NCBI GenBank assembly: GCA_965247035.1
Contig: CBDFGJ010000003.1
Coordinates: forward strand, 496,001-560,000
Reading direction: 5' to 3'
Origin: Azophilus sp965247035
Lineage (GTDB): Bacteria; Pseudomonadota; Gammaproteobacteria; Pseudomonadales; Azotimanducaceae
Length of the DNA: 64,000 nucleotides
The position numbers and the translations under genes were made by a program. Shown here one piece after another: positions 52,206 through 61,197 of this stretch; within the stretch, counting starts at the first letter, position 1, and each line of letters begins with the position of its first letter. The notes below the pieces were generated by a model, which was given only the letters and a program-made list of their open reading frames with translations, was not told where the DNA came from and made no database searches.

Positions 52206-53885
52206 ATGAAGCTAAGCGAACCAGCCAGCCAGCGCCCGCATTCGTCGGTCATCGTCGATGGTTTGGACCAAGCGCCCAGCCGGGCCATGCTGCGCGCCGT
52301 CGGCTTCACCGAGGCGGACTTCAAAAAGCCGCAAATCGGTATCGCCTCCACTTGGAGCATGGTTACGCCGTGCAACATGCACATCAATGCGCTAGCGGAG
52401 GCGGCGGCCATGGGCGCTGATGAAGCCGGGGCCAAGAGTGTGCAGTTCAACACCATCACGGTGTCCGACGGCATCTCCATGGGTACGCCGGGAATGCGCT
52501 ACTCCCTCGTGTCTCGCGAGGTCATTGCCGACTCCATTGAGGCAGTGGTTTGCGCCCAAGGCTTTGACGGATTCGTCGCCATCGGCGGCTGTGACAAGAA
52601 CATGCCGGCCTGCGCCATGGCCATGGCCCGCATTGATCGACCAAGCCTGTTTGTTTATGGCGGCACCATTCAGCTTGGGTCGGAGCGACGGGATATCGTA
52701 TCTGTATTCGAAGCCGTGGGCCAAAGGTCCGCAGGCCTTATTTCTGAGCGCGAGCTTCAGGAAGTGGAGGCCACCGCGATTCCTGGGCCGGGGTCGTGCG
52801 GCGGCATGTACACCGCCAACACCATGGCTTCGGCAATAGAAGCCTTGGGCCTTTCCCTGCCCGGCAGTTCGGCTCAGGAAGCGGTGTCCGCCGCTAAGCG
52901 CACGGACAGCTACAACGCCGGCGCTGCGGTAATGCACTTGATTGAGCGTGGTATCAAGCCCAGTGACATTCTGACCAAGGAATCCTTTGAGAACGCCATT
53001 GCTCTAACCATCGCCTTGGAGGGCTCCACCAACGCCGTGCTGCATCTTTTAGCCATCGCCAGCGCCGCTGGACTGCCGCTGGCGTTGGACGATTTCACTA
53101 GAGTTGGCAAAAAGGTGCCAGTGCTGGCGGATATGCGCCCAGCCGGGCGGTTCAGCATGAGCGAGCTGATTGCCGTCGGCGGCATCGCCCCACTGATGAA
53201 AATGCTGCTGGACGCCGGCCTCCTGCATGGCGGGTGCTTGACGGTCACCGGCCGGACCTTGGCCGAGAACTTGGTGGCAACGCCCCCTTACCCGCCGGAC
53301 CAGGAGATAGTTCGACCGCTTGAGAACCCAATTAAGCCGGACAGCCACCTAGTGGTGTTGTACGGCAACATCGCCCCCGAAGGCGCGGTGGCGAAGATTA
53401 CCGGCAACGAGGGGCTGTGCTTCACTGGCCGCGCGAGGTGCTTCCACGGTGAGGAAGCCGCCATGACGGCCATCCTTCAAGGCACCGTTGGCAAGGGCGA
53501 TGTCATCATCGTGCGCTATGAAGGGCCAAAAGGCGGGCCGGGAATGCGCGAAATGCTCTCGCCAACCAGCGCGATCAATGGCCGCGGGCTTGCAGACGAT
53601 GTGGCGCTGGTAACTGACGGGCGTTTTTCCGGCGGCTCCCACGGATTCGTCATCGGCCACATCAGCCCAGAGGCGTTTGAGGGTGGCCCCATTGCGCTGC
53701 TTGAAGATGGCGACCGAATCACAATCGACGCTGAACGGCGGCAAATCGACGTGGCCTTGAGCGATGTCGAACTGGCCCGACGCCGGGCCAATTGGCGGCA
53801 ACCCCCGCCCTATGCGGACAAGGGGTTGCTGGCCAAGTACGCCAAGCTGGTGAGCTCCGCAAGCCGCGGTGCATTAACAGACTAG
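52206..53885 (+). CDS. ilvD: Dihydroxy-acid dehydratase
   Basis: A 559-residue iron-sulfur dehydratase in valine, leucine and isoleucine synthesis. The cluster cysteines are visible in AIGGCDKNMPACAMAM and GPGSCGGMYTANTM, with TPCNMHINALAEAA earlier and VTDGRFSGGSHGFVIGHISP near the end. It starts one base after the argA stop, so it is probably translated from the same message, linking arginine and branched-chain synthesis genes. The length is in the shorter class of the family. Confidence 0.95.
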   Translation: MKLSEPASQRPHSSVIVDGLDQAPSRAMLRAVGFTEADFKKPQIGIASTWSMVTPCNMHINALAEAAAMGADEAGAKSVQFNTITVSDGISMGTPGMRYSLVSREVIADSIEAVVCAQGFDGFVAIGGCDKNMPACAMAMARIDRPSLFVYGGTIQLGSERRDIVSVFEAVGQRSAGLISERELQEVEATAIPGPGSCGGMYTANTMASAIEALGLSLPGSSAQEAVSAAKRTDSYNAGAAVMHLIERGIKPSDILTKESFENAIALTIALEGSTNAVLHLLAIASAAGLPLALDDFTRVGKKVPVLADMRPAGRFSMSELIAVGGIAPLMKMLLDAGLLHGGCLTVTGRTLAENLVATPPYPPDQEIVRPLENPIKPDSHLVVLYGNIAPEGAVAKITGNEGLCFTGRARCFHGEEAAMTAILQGTVGKGDVIIVRYEGPKGGPGMREMLSPTSAINGRGLADDVALVTDGRFSGGSHGFVIGHISPEAFEGGPIALLEDGDRITIDAERRQIDVALSDVELARRRANWRQPPPYADKGLLAKYAKLVSSASRGALTD

Positions 53886-53913
53886 GGCCCGCTCACCCTA
53901 TCTGGGTGGGGCC
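53886..53913 (+). terminator. Hairpin after ilvD
   Basis: GGCCC-GCT-CACCC and GGGTG-GGGCC can pair around TATCT immediately after the ilvD stop. No T-run follows, so it is a candidate terminator or 3' stabiliser for argE-argA-ilvD. Confidence 0.45.
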
Positions 53914-54021
53914 TGTATCAGATCCAAACCGGATTGCCGCGTCTGCTTCTACGCCAGTGGCGTGGTCGCTCGTTCATCTGGTATGGCCGCAGACGCGACT
54001 AGCGCTTGCGGCCTAGGCCTA

Positions 54022-54306
54022 TTAACGACGCCAGCGGTCTTTGTTGTCTCCTCGGTCCCGAGAGCGCTCCCGCTCCTTCGCTTGGCTGATGCGAAGGCGC
54101 CTTGACTGCACTTCCTTGTCGTTCAGTTCAGCGATGGCCGCACGGCCGGCTTCATCGTCCATCTCCACAAACCCAAACCCCCTGGATCGTCCGGTTTCCC
54201 GATCCATCACCACGTTGGCTGATTGCACTTCGCCATATGGGGCGAAAAGTTCCTCAAGCTCCGGGTCGTGGATGGTCCACGGCAAATTGCCCACGTATAT
54301 CTTCAT
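54022..54306 (-). CDS. RNA-binding protein with one RRM
   Basis: A 94-residue RNA-binding protein from ATG 54306. RNP2 is KIYVGNLPW at the start and RNP1 is SRGFGFVEMDDEAG at about residues 43-56, giving a complete RRM. A basic and acidic tail (QAKERERSRDRGDNKDRWRR) follows. Such small bacterial RRM proteins are often cold-induced and bind mRNA; the function here is unknown. ATG 54318 adds four residues. It is convergent with ilvD and divergent from the VOC gene. Confidence 0.85.
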   Translation of the reverse strand: MKIYVGNLPWTIHDPELEELFAPYGEVQSANVVMDRETGRSRGFGFVEMDDEAGRAAIAELNDKEVQSRRLRISQAKERERSRDRGDNKDRWRR

Positions 54307-54475
54307 ACCTTGTTCCAAATCCTATGCACATTACTAAAGATCGGCGCAAGGCCGACCGCGAATCTGGAAGCCGCAAAGAACAAAAGACCATGGGCCTAAC
54401 CATTACCTAAACATCAAGGCGGAAATCCAGTACCCTGCTACTTTACGACAAAGGAGAGCGGGGTACAACCGCGCC

Positions 54476-54835
54476 ATGCGCCTTTCTTACATAAATGTCT
54501 TCGTCGCCGACTTTCATCGGGCGCTGAAGTTCTATGGCAAAACGCTAGGCTTCAAAGTCCTGCGCCAAGATTCGAATTTCGGTTACGCCGCCTTCGACGC
54601 CGGGGCTGTTGGCCTTGCCATTGCGGTGACTGAGGACGCAGCCCTGCTCGGCCGGCATACCGGGGTGGGCTTCGGCGTGGACGACCTAATTGCGAGCCAC
54701 CAAGCCTTGGTGGCTCGAGGAGTTGAGTTCTCCATGCCGCCGACAAAGCAGCCTTGGGGTGGATTCATGGCCATGTTCCAAGATGCCGATGGCAACAGTT
54801 TTTACCTCGATCAGATTGACTACCTAGAGCATTGA
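54476..54835 (+). CDS. VOC (glyoxalase/bleomycin resistance) family protein
   Basis: A 119-residue protein of the vicinal oxygen chelate fold. It shows MRLSYINVFVADFHRALKFY, then GKTLGFKVLRQDSNFGYAAF and FMAMFQDADGNSFYLDQ, the two beta-alpha-beta-beta-beta units. The usual terminal glutamate metal ligand of the DPDGNxxEL motif is not evident (FYLDQ instead), so enzymatic activity is uncertain. Members include glyoxalases, dioxygenases and antibiotic-binding proteins. It stands alone on the plus strand. Confidence 0.8.
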   Translation: MRLSYINVFVADFHRALKFYGKTLGFKVLRQDSNFGYAAFDAGAVGLAIAVTEDAALLGRHTGVGFGVDDLIASHQALVARGVEFSMPPTKQPWGGFMAMFQDADGNSFYLDQIDYLEH

Positions 54836-55724
54836 GCGCAAAGCCCACGTTCCGCCGCCAACGAACCGCCAAGCGAGATGAGTTAACAGCCACAAGTGGC
54901 TGACATCACGACCGGCCTATGTTCGGGCAATTGCCAGCAATTTTCGCCAAAGCTGCAAAACAGCATCGCACTGGGGCTCCAGTCCGTTTCGTATGCGTCA
55001 GCCAACTTGTGCGGTTCGCCGGCAAGATGTGTCGCCGGGGTCAGCCCCTCCCCCTCCCCTTTCCTTTCCTTCCCCTTTCCTTCCCCTCCCCCGGCTCGAC
55101 GGGCGACCGCTGCCTCTCAATCAACGGCCGCCGCCGTTGAAATCCTCGAACGCTTGGGGCACCCAAGCCAAATTCCGGTTCGCCAACAGCGGACTCGACG
55201 GCTTAGTCGCCGTCCAGCCTGTACAGCAGCCATCGGCCGCTGCGCCTATGGCGCAGCACCGCATCCCGCCCCCAGCTCGGATAGCTTGGCCTCAACCGTC
55301 GCCGCCCAACGCCGAGCGGTGGCCCTTGGGTCACCTGAGGCGAGCCCCAGTAACGTAGGCGGGTCTATATGCGCTACAGCAAGCGACTGCTCGGCCTCAC
55401 GATAGATCTGGTGCAGATCTTGAATCACCTTCACCGTCCTCGATCCGGCCAACAGTGTCCAGGCCGCCTGTGGTGAAAACCATCCGGCCGCTCCCATGCC
55501 AGGACATTCCCATCAATGGAAGTGAATCACGCCGCAAGACTGGTGGCCAAGAAAATCAGCGCGATTTCGCAACAGCCTTTGCAAGGGCAAAACACTAGCC
55601 CGCAAGCGCTTGCACGAAGGGCGGGCCTAGCGCCGAGCGTTGCAGCAGCCGATGTGATGGCGCAATCAAGATAGCCTTGCAGCGGCAACTCGTAGTATCG
55701 TTGCCGAGTCGGAAGGAGCAGAGC
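54836..55724. other. Gene-poor region with a pyrimidine-rich tract upstream of hfq
   Basis: About 890 bases without a recognised gene. At about 55041-55095 the plus strand is almost pure C and T (CCCCTCCCCCTCCCC then TTTCC repeats), probably a low-complexity tract. Open frames of 80-170 codons exist on both strands but show skewed composition and no family pattern. The end should contain the hfq promoter. Confidence 0.5.
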
Positions 55725-55985
55725 ATGCCAAGAGGGCCTTCAGTGCAAGACAGCTACCTGAACGTCCTGCGCAAGGAGCGGGTTCCTGTATCCATTTATC
55801 TAGCCAACGGCATCAAGTTGCAGGGCCGCATTGAGTCGTTTGATCAATTCGTCATACTGCTGCGCAATTCCGTTAGCCAAATGATTTACAAACACTCTGT
55901 TTCCACCGTTGTGCCGTCCCGCAACATACAGCTTCCACAGCGTGCGGATTCTTATTCGGAACAGCAGCGGCGGGACGATGCTTAG
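55725..55985 (+). CDS. hfq: RNA chaperone Hfq
   Basis: An 86-residue Sm-like protein forming hexamers that pair small RNAs with mRNAs. It reads VQDSYLNVLRKERVPVSIY, then LANGIKLQGRIESFDQFVIL and YKHSVSTVVPSR, matching the two Sm motifs closely. A short polar tail follows (ADSYSEQQRRDDA). ATG 55725 is preceded by GGAAGGAGCAGAGC. It leads hfq-hflX-hflK-hflC-purA, the usual gammaproteobacterial order, although miaA is not upstream. Confidence 0.96.
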   Translation: MPRGPSVQDSYLNVLRKERVPVSIYLANGIKLQGRIESFDQFVILLRNSVSQMIYKHSVSTVVPSRNIQLPQRADSYSEQQRRDDA

Positions 55986-56097
55986 CGTGGCGTCTCCGGT
56001 TGTTGCCGGCACAACGTGCTAGGAACGGGCATTAGCATAGGGACAGATTGGCGGTGCCTTGCCGAGCGGCAACCTGCAGAAAGGAAGCGTTGATTGG

Positions 56098-57372
56098 ATG
56101 CGTACAACGGGCAGGCCGATTCAGGACACTAGCCTTTTCATTGACCGGGCGGCAGCGGGGCGGCGCGCTGTCATGCTGCATGTGGATGTGCAGGGCACGC
56201 TAGGCTACAACTTGACCGAAGCCAGGGAGTTGGCCCATTCCGCCGGTATCTGCATTGCCGGGGAGGTGGTGGCGAAGCGGCTGCGCCAACACCCGCGCTG
56301 GCTTGTGGGGCGAGGCAAGGTGGATGAGTTGCGCCAGCATTTGCAGCAGCGCGGGGCTGATCTTTTGCTAGTTAACAATGATCCTTCCGCCGGGCAGCAA
56401 CGCAACCTGGAGCAAGCGTTGGATTGCCGAGTGATAGGCCGAGCCGAACTCATCATCCAGATCTTCGCCGAGCGCGCCCGCACTTTTGAAGGGCAACTGC
56501 AAGTGGAGTTGGCGCAGCTCAAGCATGTCCAGACCAGGTTGGTTCGGGGCTGGAGCCACTTGGACCGGCAGAAGGGTGGCATCGGCCTTAGAGGGGCGGG
56601 AGAAACCCAGCTTGAACTCGACCGGAGGATGCTTGAGACGCGTATCAAATTCGTCCAGTCCCGGCTTGGGCAAGTGAAGCAAAGACGTGAACAGAGCCGA
56701 CGGCGGCGCACGCGATCGGGGGCGGCCACCGTCGCTCTGGTTGGCTACACCAACGCCGGCAAGTCCACCCTGTTCAATGCCTTGACGAAGGCGGCGGTGG
56801 TGGCTGAAGACAAGCTGTTCGCCACCCTCGACCCCACTTTGCGGCGTTTTCCGGTTCCCGGCTTCGGCGAGTTGGTGCTGGCCGATACCGTGGGCTTTGT
56901 CAGCCGCTTGCCGCATACGCTTGTGGACGCATTCAAGGCCACTTTGCAGGAGGTGGTGGAGGCCAACCTGTTGATTCATGTCATGGACGGGGCGTCGACG
57001 GATCTCGACCGGTGCATCGGTGACGTTGAGGAAGTGCTGCGGGAAATTGGCGCTGATGAGGTTCCCCGCATCAACGTGCTAAACAAGTGCGACCTGCCCA
57101 ACGCCGGTCAACTCGTGCCCGGCGCAGAGCCGGTCAGCGCCTTGACCGGTCAAGGGCTTGATCGCTTGATGCTGCGCATTGGCCAAGCTCTTGGTGCCCT
57201 GCCTATTGTGGATGTTCGCCTGCCGCCGTCGGCCGGCGGTACCCGGGCGTGGCTGTATGCCTGTGGCGCGGTCATTGATGAGGCCGCCACCGAAGAGGGC
57301 GGCGTGCGGTTGAGGGTTCGCGGCGACAAGCGGCTGTTGGCGCGTCTGCGTCGGGATACGGCGGTCAATTGA
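56098..57372 (+). CDS. hflX: Ribosome-associated GTPase HflX
   Basis: A 424-residue GTPase that can split ribosomes under stress. The amino-terminal part has VGRGKVDELRQHLQQRGADL, then RGWSHLDRQKGGIGLRGAG and ETQLELDRRM. The G domain has VALVGYTNAGKSTLFNAL, FATLDPTLRRFPVPGFG, LADTVGFVSRLPH and NVLNKCDLP. ATG 56098 (MRTTGRPIQ) has AAAGGAAG upstream; an earlier start at 56059 is less likely. It starts about 110 bases after hfq. Confidence 0.93.
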   Translation: MRTTGRPIQDTSLFIDRAAAGRRAVMLHVDVQGTLGYNLTEARELAHSAGICIAGEVVAKRLRQHPRWLVGRGKVDELRQHLQQRGADLLLVNNDPSAGQQRNLEQALDCRVIGRAELIIQIFAERARTFEGQLQVELAQLKHVQTRLVRGWSHLDRQKGGIGLRGAGETQLELDRRMLETRIKFVQSRLGQVKQRREQSRRRRTRSGAATVALVGYTNAGKSTLFNALTKAAVVAEDKLFATLDPTLRRFPVPGFGELVLADTVGFVSRLPHTLVDAFKATLQEVVEANLLIHVMDGASTDLDRCIGDVEEVLREIGADEVPRINVLNKCDLPNAGQLVPGAEPVSALTGQGLDRLMLRIGQALGALPIVDVRLPPSAGGTRAWLYACGAVIDEAATEEGGVRLRVRGDKRLLARLRRDTAVN

Positions 57373-57446
57373 ATCGGTTTGAAAGGTGAACTCGCTCGAC
57401 TGAGGGAGTACACTTAACCCCTTCCCTCTAGTTAACGGAGCACTGC

Positions 57447-58583
57447 ATGGCTTGGAATGAACCGGGTGGTGGCGGCAATAATCCTTGGGGCAACCGGGGA
57501 GACCGGGGGCCGCCTGACCTTGATGAAGCCTTCAAGAAGCTGCAAGCCCAGTTAGCTGGCATTTTTGGCTTGGGCCGGAGCAAGGGTGCAAGCAAAGGTG
57601 GCGGCGGCCTCAACGCCGGACTGCTTGGCGTGGGCTTGGTCATTCTCGCCATAGCCTACGGGCTTTGGGGCCTTTACCAAGTGGACCAGGCGGAGCGGGG
57701 CGTGGTGTTCCGGTTTGGGGCGGCGCAGGACGACGTCGTATCGCCCGGGCTGCACTGGAATCCTCCCTTCATCGACCGCGTGCAGAAGGTCAACGTGACT
57801 CGGGTGCGTTCCAAGAGCCATCGGGCGCTCATGCTCACGGAGGATGAAAACATCGTCGATGTGAGCATGACGGTGCAGTACGTGGTTGATGACCCGATCG
57901 CCTTTTTGGTCAAGGTGCGCAACCCGGAAGTGAGCTTAGACCATGCCACCGAGAGCGCTCTGCGCCATGTAGTGGGCGGCTCGATCATGGATCAGGTGAT
58001 TACCGATGGCCGTGCGGCCATCGCCGTTGAGGTGCAGGAGCGGTTGCAGTCCTACCTCAACCGTTACGAGACTGGCATCCTCGTCAGCAAGGTGAACATC
58101 GACGAAAGCGCGCCGCCGAGCCAGGTGCGGGATGCGTTCAACGATGTGCAGAAGGCCAAGGAGGACGAGCAACGGGTCATCAATGAGGCGAACGCCTACG
58201 CTGAGAGCATCATTCCCAACTCCCGCGGCGAAGCGCGCCAGCTGATTGAGCAGGCCATGGCCTATCGGGCCCAAGTGGTGGCTCGGGCCGAAGGCGAGGC
58301 GAACCGGTTCGAGAAGTTGCTGGCCGAGTACACCCTGGCCAAGGACGTCACTAGGGACCGGCTGTACTTAGACTCGATTGAATCCGTGCTTTCGAACAGT
58401 TCCAAAATCATGGTGGATGTGGAGGGTGGCAACAACCTGATGTACTTGCCGTTGGACCGCTTTATGCAATCGGGCGCGGCCGCCGCCGTCGCCAATTCAA
58501 GCGCCGTGCGCAGCCTAGCTGATGAGGTGATGCGGGAGATCAACAACCGTCTTGCCGACAACCGCAATCGCGACGCACGTTAG
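57447..58583 (+). CDS. hflK: FtsH protease activity modulator HflK
   Basis: A 378-residue inner-membrane SPFH-domain protein that with HflC forms a cage around FtsH and modulates proteolysis. The lead is glycine-rich (MAWNEPGGGGNNPWGNRGDR), then comes one membrane helix (LGVGLVILAIAYGLWGLYQV), the SPFH domain beginning ERGVVFRFGAAQDDVVSPGL, and a long coiled-coil-like part rich in Ala and Glu (EANAYAESIIPNSRGEARQL). The gene follows hflX by 74 bases with AACGGAG before the ATG. Confidence 0.95.
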   Translation: MAWNEPGGGGNNPWGNRGDRGPPDLDEAFKKLQAQLAGIFGLGRSKGASKGGGGLNAGLLGVGLVILAIAYGLWGLYQVDQAERGVVFRFGAAQDDVVSPGLHWNPPFIDRVQKVNVTRVRSKSHRALMLTEDENIVDVSMTVQYVVDDPIAFLVKVRNPEVSLDHATESALRHVVGGSIMDQVITDGRAAIAVEVQERLQSYLNRYETGILVSKVNIDESAPPSQVRDAFNDVQKAKEDEQRVINEANAYAESIIPNSRGEARQLIEQAMAYRAQVVARAEGEANRFEKLLAEYTLAKDVTRDRLYLDSIESVLSNSSKIMVDVEGGNNLMYLPLDRFMQSGAAAAVANSSAVRSLADEVMREINNRLADNRNRDAR

Positions 58584-58598
58584 CTGAGGAGAACGATC

Positions 58599-59468
58599 AT
58601 GAACTTCCGCAACTTCCTTATTGCCGTCATCGGCGTGGTGGCGGTGCTGCTGCTCATGCAGAGCCTCTACATTGTGCAGGAGACCGAGCGCGCTGTCCTG
58701 CTGCGGTTCAGCGCAATCGTCAAGGGGGACGTGCCGCCCGGTTTGCACTTCAAGCTGCCCATCGCCGAGAGAGCGGAGATATTCGAAGCCCGGGTGTTGA
58801 CCTTGGACTCCGGCCCGGAAACCTACTACACGTTGGAGAAAAAGCCCCTGATCGTGGACTCCTTCGCCAAGTGGCGTGTGGTGGATGTGCCCAAGTACTA
58901 CACCGCCAGCTCCGGCGACGAGACCCGCGCCAACAGGATTCTGCAGGAGCGCGTCAACGAAGGGCTGCGCAACGCCATCAGCCGCCGACCCATGCACGAA
59001 GTGATTTCAGGTGAGCGGGACCAATTGATGCAAGAGCTCACCGCTGATCTGAACAGAGTGATGAATGGGGCTGTGGGCATAGAAGTCATCGACGTGCGGG
59101 TCAAGCGCATTGATCTGCCCACCGAGGTCTCCACTTCGGTGTATGATCGCATGAACTCGGAACGCCAAATCGAGGCGCGGCAGTACCGTGCGCAAGGCCA
59201 TGAGTTGGCGTTGGGCATTCGCGCCGACGCGGAGCGGCAGACGGTGGTGATTGAAGCCGAAGCCTATCGGGAAGCTGAGCAACTTCGGGGTGATGGAGAT
59301 GCCCGTTCAGCCGTTGTGTACGCCAACGCCTTTAACAAGGATCCAGAATTCTACAAGTTCACCCGCAGCCTGAACGCCTACGCCAAGGTATTTGGAGACA
59401 AAAGCAACATGTTGGTGCTCGACCCCAACAGCGAGTTCTTCAAGTACCTTAAGAGCAATGAAGGTTAA
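58599..59468 (+). CDS. hflC: FtsH protease activity modulator HflC
   Basis: A 289-residue partner of HflK, anchored by an amino-terminal helix (FLIAVIGVVAVLLLMQSLYI). The SPFH domain begins ERAVLLRFSAIVKGDVPPGL, with IEVIDVRVKRIDLPTEVS, SERQIEARQYRAQGHELA and a terminal part ending LDPNSEFFKYLKSNEG. It starts 15 bases after hflK with TGAGGAG in front. Length and order match the family. Confidence 0.95.
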   Translation: MNFRNFLIAVIGVVAVLLLMQSLYIVQETERAVLLRFSAIVKGDVPPGLHFKLPIAERAEIFEARVLTLDSGPETYYTLEKKPLIVDSFAKWRVVDVPKYYTASSGDETRANRILQERVNEGLRNAISRRPMHEVISGERDQLMQELTADLNRVMNGAVGIEVIDVRVKRIDLPTEVSTSVYDRMNSERQIEARQYRAQGHELALGIRADAERQTVVIEAEAYREAEQLRGDGDARSAVVYANAFNKDPEFYKFTRSLNAYAKVFGDKSNMLVLDPNSEFFKYLKSNEG

Positions 59469-59539
59469 CGAGGCGGTGCTTTGCATGGAAAATGCCCGCT
59501 CCTTTCCGCGGTGCCCGAATAGACCTTAAGTCCAAGACC

Positions 59540-60865
59540 ATGAAAGCGGACAAGCCCCGCTCAACTGGGGGCCGTAGCATCGTTGTGGTCGGCGCCCAAT
59601 GGGGTGACGAAGGCAAGGGCAAGATCGTTGATCTTCTAGCCGACCAAGCGGCCGCGGTCATTCGCTGCCAAGGCGGGCACAATGCTGGCCACACCTTGGT
59701 CATTAACGGCCGCAAGACCGTGCTGCACCTGATTCCCTCGGGTATCCTCCATCCGGGCGTGCTTTGCGTTATCGGCAACGGCGTGGTGCTTGACCCCGGC
59801 GCCCTCGTTGGCGAGTTGGCCGTCCTTGAATCCCAAGGCGCACAGCAGGTGCGGGACCGGCTGCGCATCAGCCCGGCCTGCCAGCTCATCCTGCCGCACC
59901 ATGTGAAACTGGATCAAGCCCGGGAGGCGGCCCGCGGCCAAGACAAGATCGGCACCACCGGGCGGGGCATTGGGCCGGCATACGAAGACAAGGCCGCCCG
60001 CCGCGGGCTGCGGGTGGGCGACCTTTTCTACTGGCAGGACTTCGCCGCTAAACTGCATGAGGTTATGGACTACCATAATTTTGTGCTACGCAACTACCAT
60101 CAGGCGTCGCCGCTGGATTTTCAGCAAACCCTGAATCAATGCGCGGAGTTGTCGGAGCACATTCGCCCGTTGGTGGCGGATACTGTGGCGCTGCTGCATG
60201 AACTGCGGGAAGCGGGCCGCAACTTGCTGTTCGAGGGCGCCCAAGGCACGCTTCTGGATGTAGACCTAGGCACCTATCCGTTTGTCACCTCCTCCAACAC
60301 CACGGCATCCGCCGCCGCCGCCGGCAGCGGCTTCGGCCCAGCCTACTTAGACTATGTGCTCGGCGTCACCAAGGCTTACACCACCCGCATCGGGTCCGGC
60401 CCCTTTCCAACGGAGCTTGAAGGCCCGGTGGCCGAGCACATGTCGCGGCGGGGCGGGGAATTCGGTGCCACCACCGGCCGTCCTCGGCGCTGCGGTTGGC
60501 TTGATGCGGAAGCGCTGAAGCAGGCAGTGCGGATCAACAGCATTGGCGGCCTGTGCTTGACCAAACTCGACGTATTGGATGGGCTGTCCACCATTTGCGT
60601 CTGTGTCGGCTATGATGCGCCCGCCGAGGCGCGGGGTTCGGCCAGTTTCGGCAGTGAATACTATTCCGAGCTTAAGCCTAGGCTTGAGGAGTTGCCCGGA
60701 TGGAAAGGATCCACTGCTGGCGCTCGAACCTTGTCCGAACTGCCGCCCAACGCCCAACGCTATGTGCGGCTTATTGAAGAACTGGTTGGCGTGCCCATCA
60801 ACATGGTTTCCATTGGCCCGGACCGTAACGAAACCATTATGTTGGAAGGCCTGTTTGCGGGATGA
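59540..60865 (+). CDS. purA: Adenylosuccinate synthetase
   Basis: A 441-residue enzyme making adenylosuccinate from IMP, aspartate and GTP. It has VVVGAQWGDEGKGKIVDLLA, CQGGHNAGHTLV, IGTTGRGIGPAYEDKAARRG, EGAQGTLLDVDLGTYPFVTS and TTGRPRRCGWLDA. ATG 59540 (MKADKPRS) is chosen; ATG 59492 would add 16 unconserved residues. It is placed directly after hflC, as usual. An hisZ-type gene sometimes found between them is missing. Confidence 0.96.
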   Translation: MKADKPRSTGGRSIVVVGAQWGDEGKGKIVDLLADQAAAVIRCQGGHNAGHTLVINGRKTVLHLIPSGILHPGVLCVIGNGVVLDPGALVGELAVLESQGAQQVRDRLRISPACQLILPHHVKLDQAREAARGQDKIGTTGRGIGPAYEDKAARRGLRVGDLFYWQDFAAKLHEVMDYHNFVLRNYHQASPLDFQQTLNQCAELSEHIRPLVADTVALLHELREAGRNLLFEGAQGTLLDVDLGTYPFVTSSNTTASAAAAGSGFGPAYLDYVLGVTKAYTTRIGSGPFPTELEGPVAEHMSRRGGEFGATTGRPRRCGWLDAEALKQAVRINSIGGLCLTKLDVLDGLSTICVCVGYDAPAEARGSASFGSEYYSELKPRLEELPGWKGSTAGARTLSELPPNAQRYVRLIEELVGVPINMVSIGPDRNETIMLEGLFAG

Positions 60866-60887
60866 TTGATCTTGGTTGAGGAAAAAG

Positions 60888-61094
60888 GTGGATTCAACCG
60901 TGCTTGATGCCAATTTGATCGAACTTCTGGTTTGCCCCGTAAGCAAGGCGCCTTTGGCGTACCGGCGCTCCTCCGATGAGCTTTGGTGTCGGGTCAGCCG
61001 CCTAGCCTATCCCGTGCGCGACGGCATTCCTTTCCTGCTTGAAGAGGAGGCGCGGGAATTGACCCAGGAGGAAGTGGATGCGCTTGCCGGCTAG
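60888..61094 (+). CDS. Trm112/YcaR family small protein
   Basis: A 68-residue protein resembling the YcaR/UPF0434 (Trm112-like) family. It has DANLIELLVCPVSKAPLAYR, ELWCRVSRLAYPVRDGIPFL and LEEEARELTQEEVD. In the usual CPxCKGPL motif the second cysteine is Ser here (CPVSKAPL), so zinc binding is probably altered. GTG 60888 has GAGG six bases upstream; TTG 60876 and GTG 60900 are alternatives. It follows purA by 22 bases. Confidence 0.85.
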   Translation: MDSTVLDANLIELLVCPVSKAPLAYRRSSDELWCRVSRLAYPVRDGIPFLLEEEARELTQEEVDALAG

Positions 61095-61197
61095 CCGGAT
61101 GATGCGCCGTCTTTGCCTCGTTGTGGCTGGGCATGGGCGCATGGTGCGCCTTCAAGTACAATTTCACCGTTAGAAGTTCTCCGACAGGGCGGATGCA

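Noticed and set aside
54896..55405. 169-codon plus-strand ORF over the pyrimidine tract
   Set aside because: Low-complexity Pro/Ser/Phe composition produced by the C/T tract.
55246..55497. 83-codon minus-strand ORF (QDLHQIYREAEQSLAVAHID) as a gene
   Set aside because: It looks protein-like but has no recognised family and no neighbours in support; kept only as part of the unassigned region.
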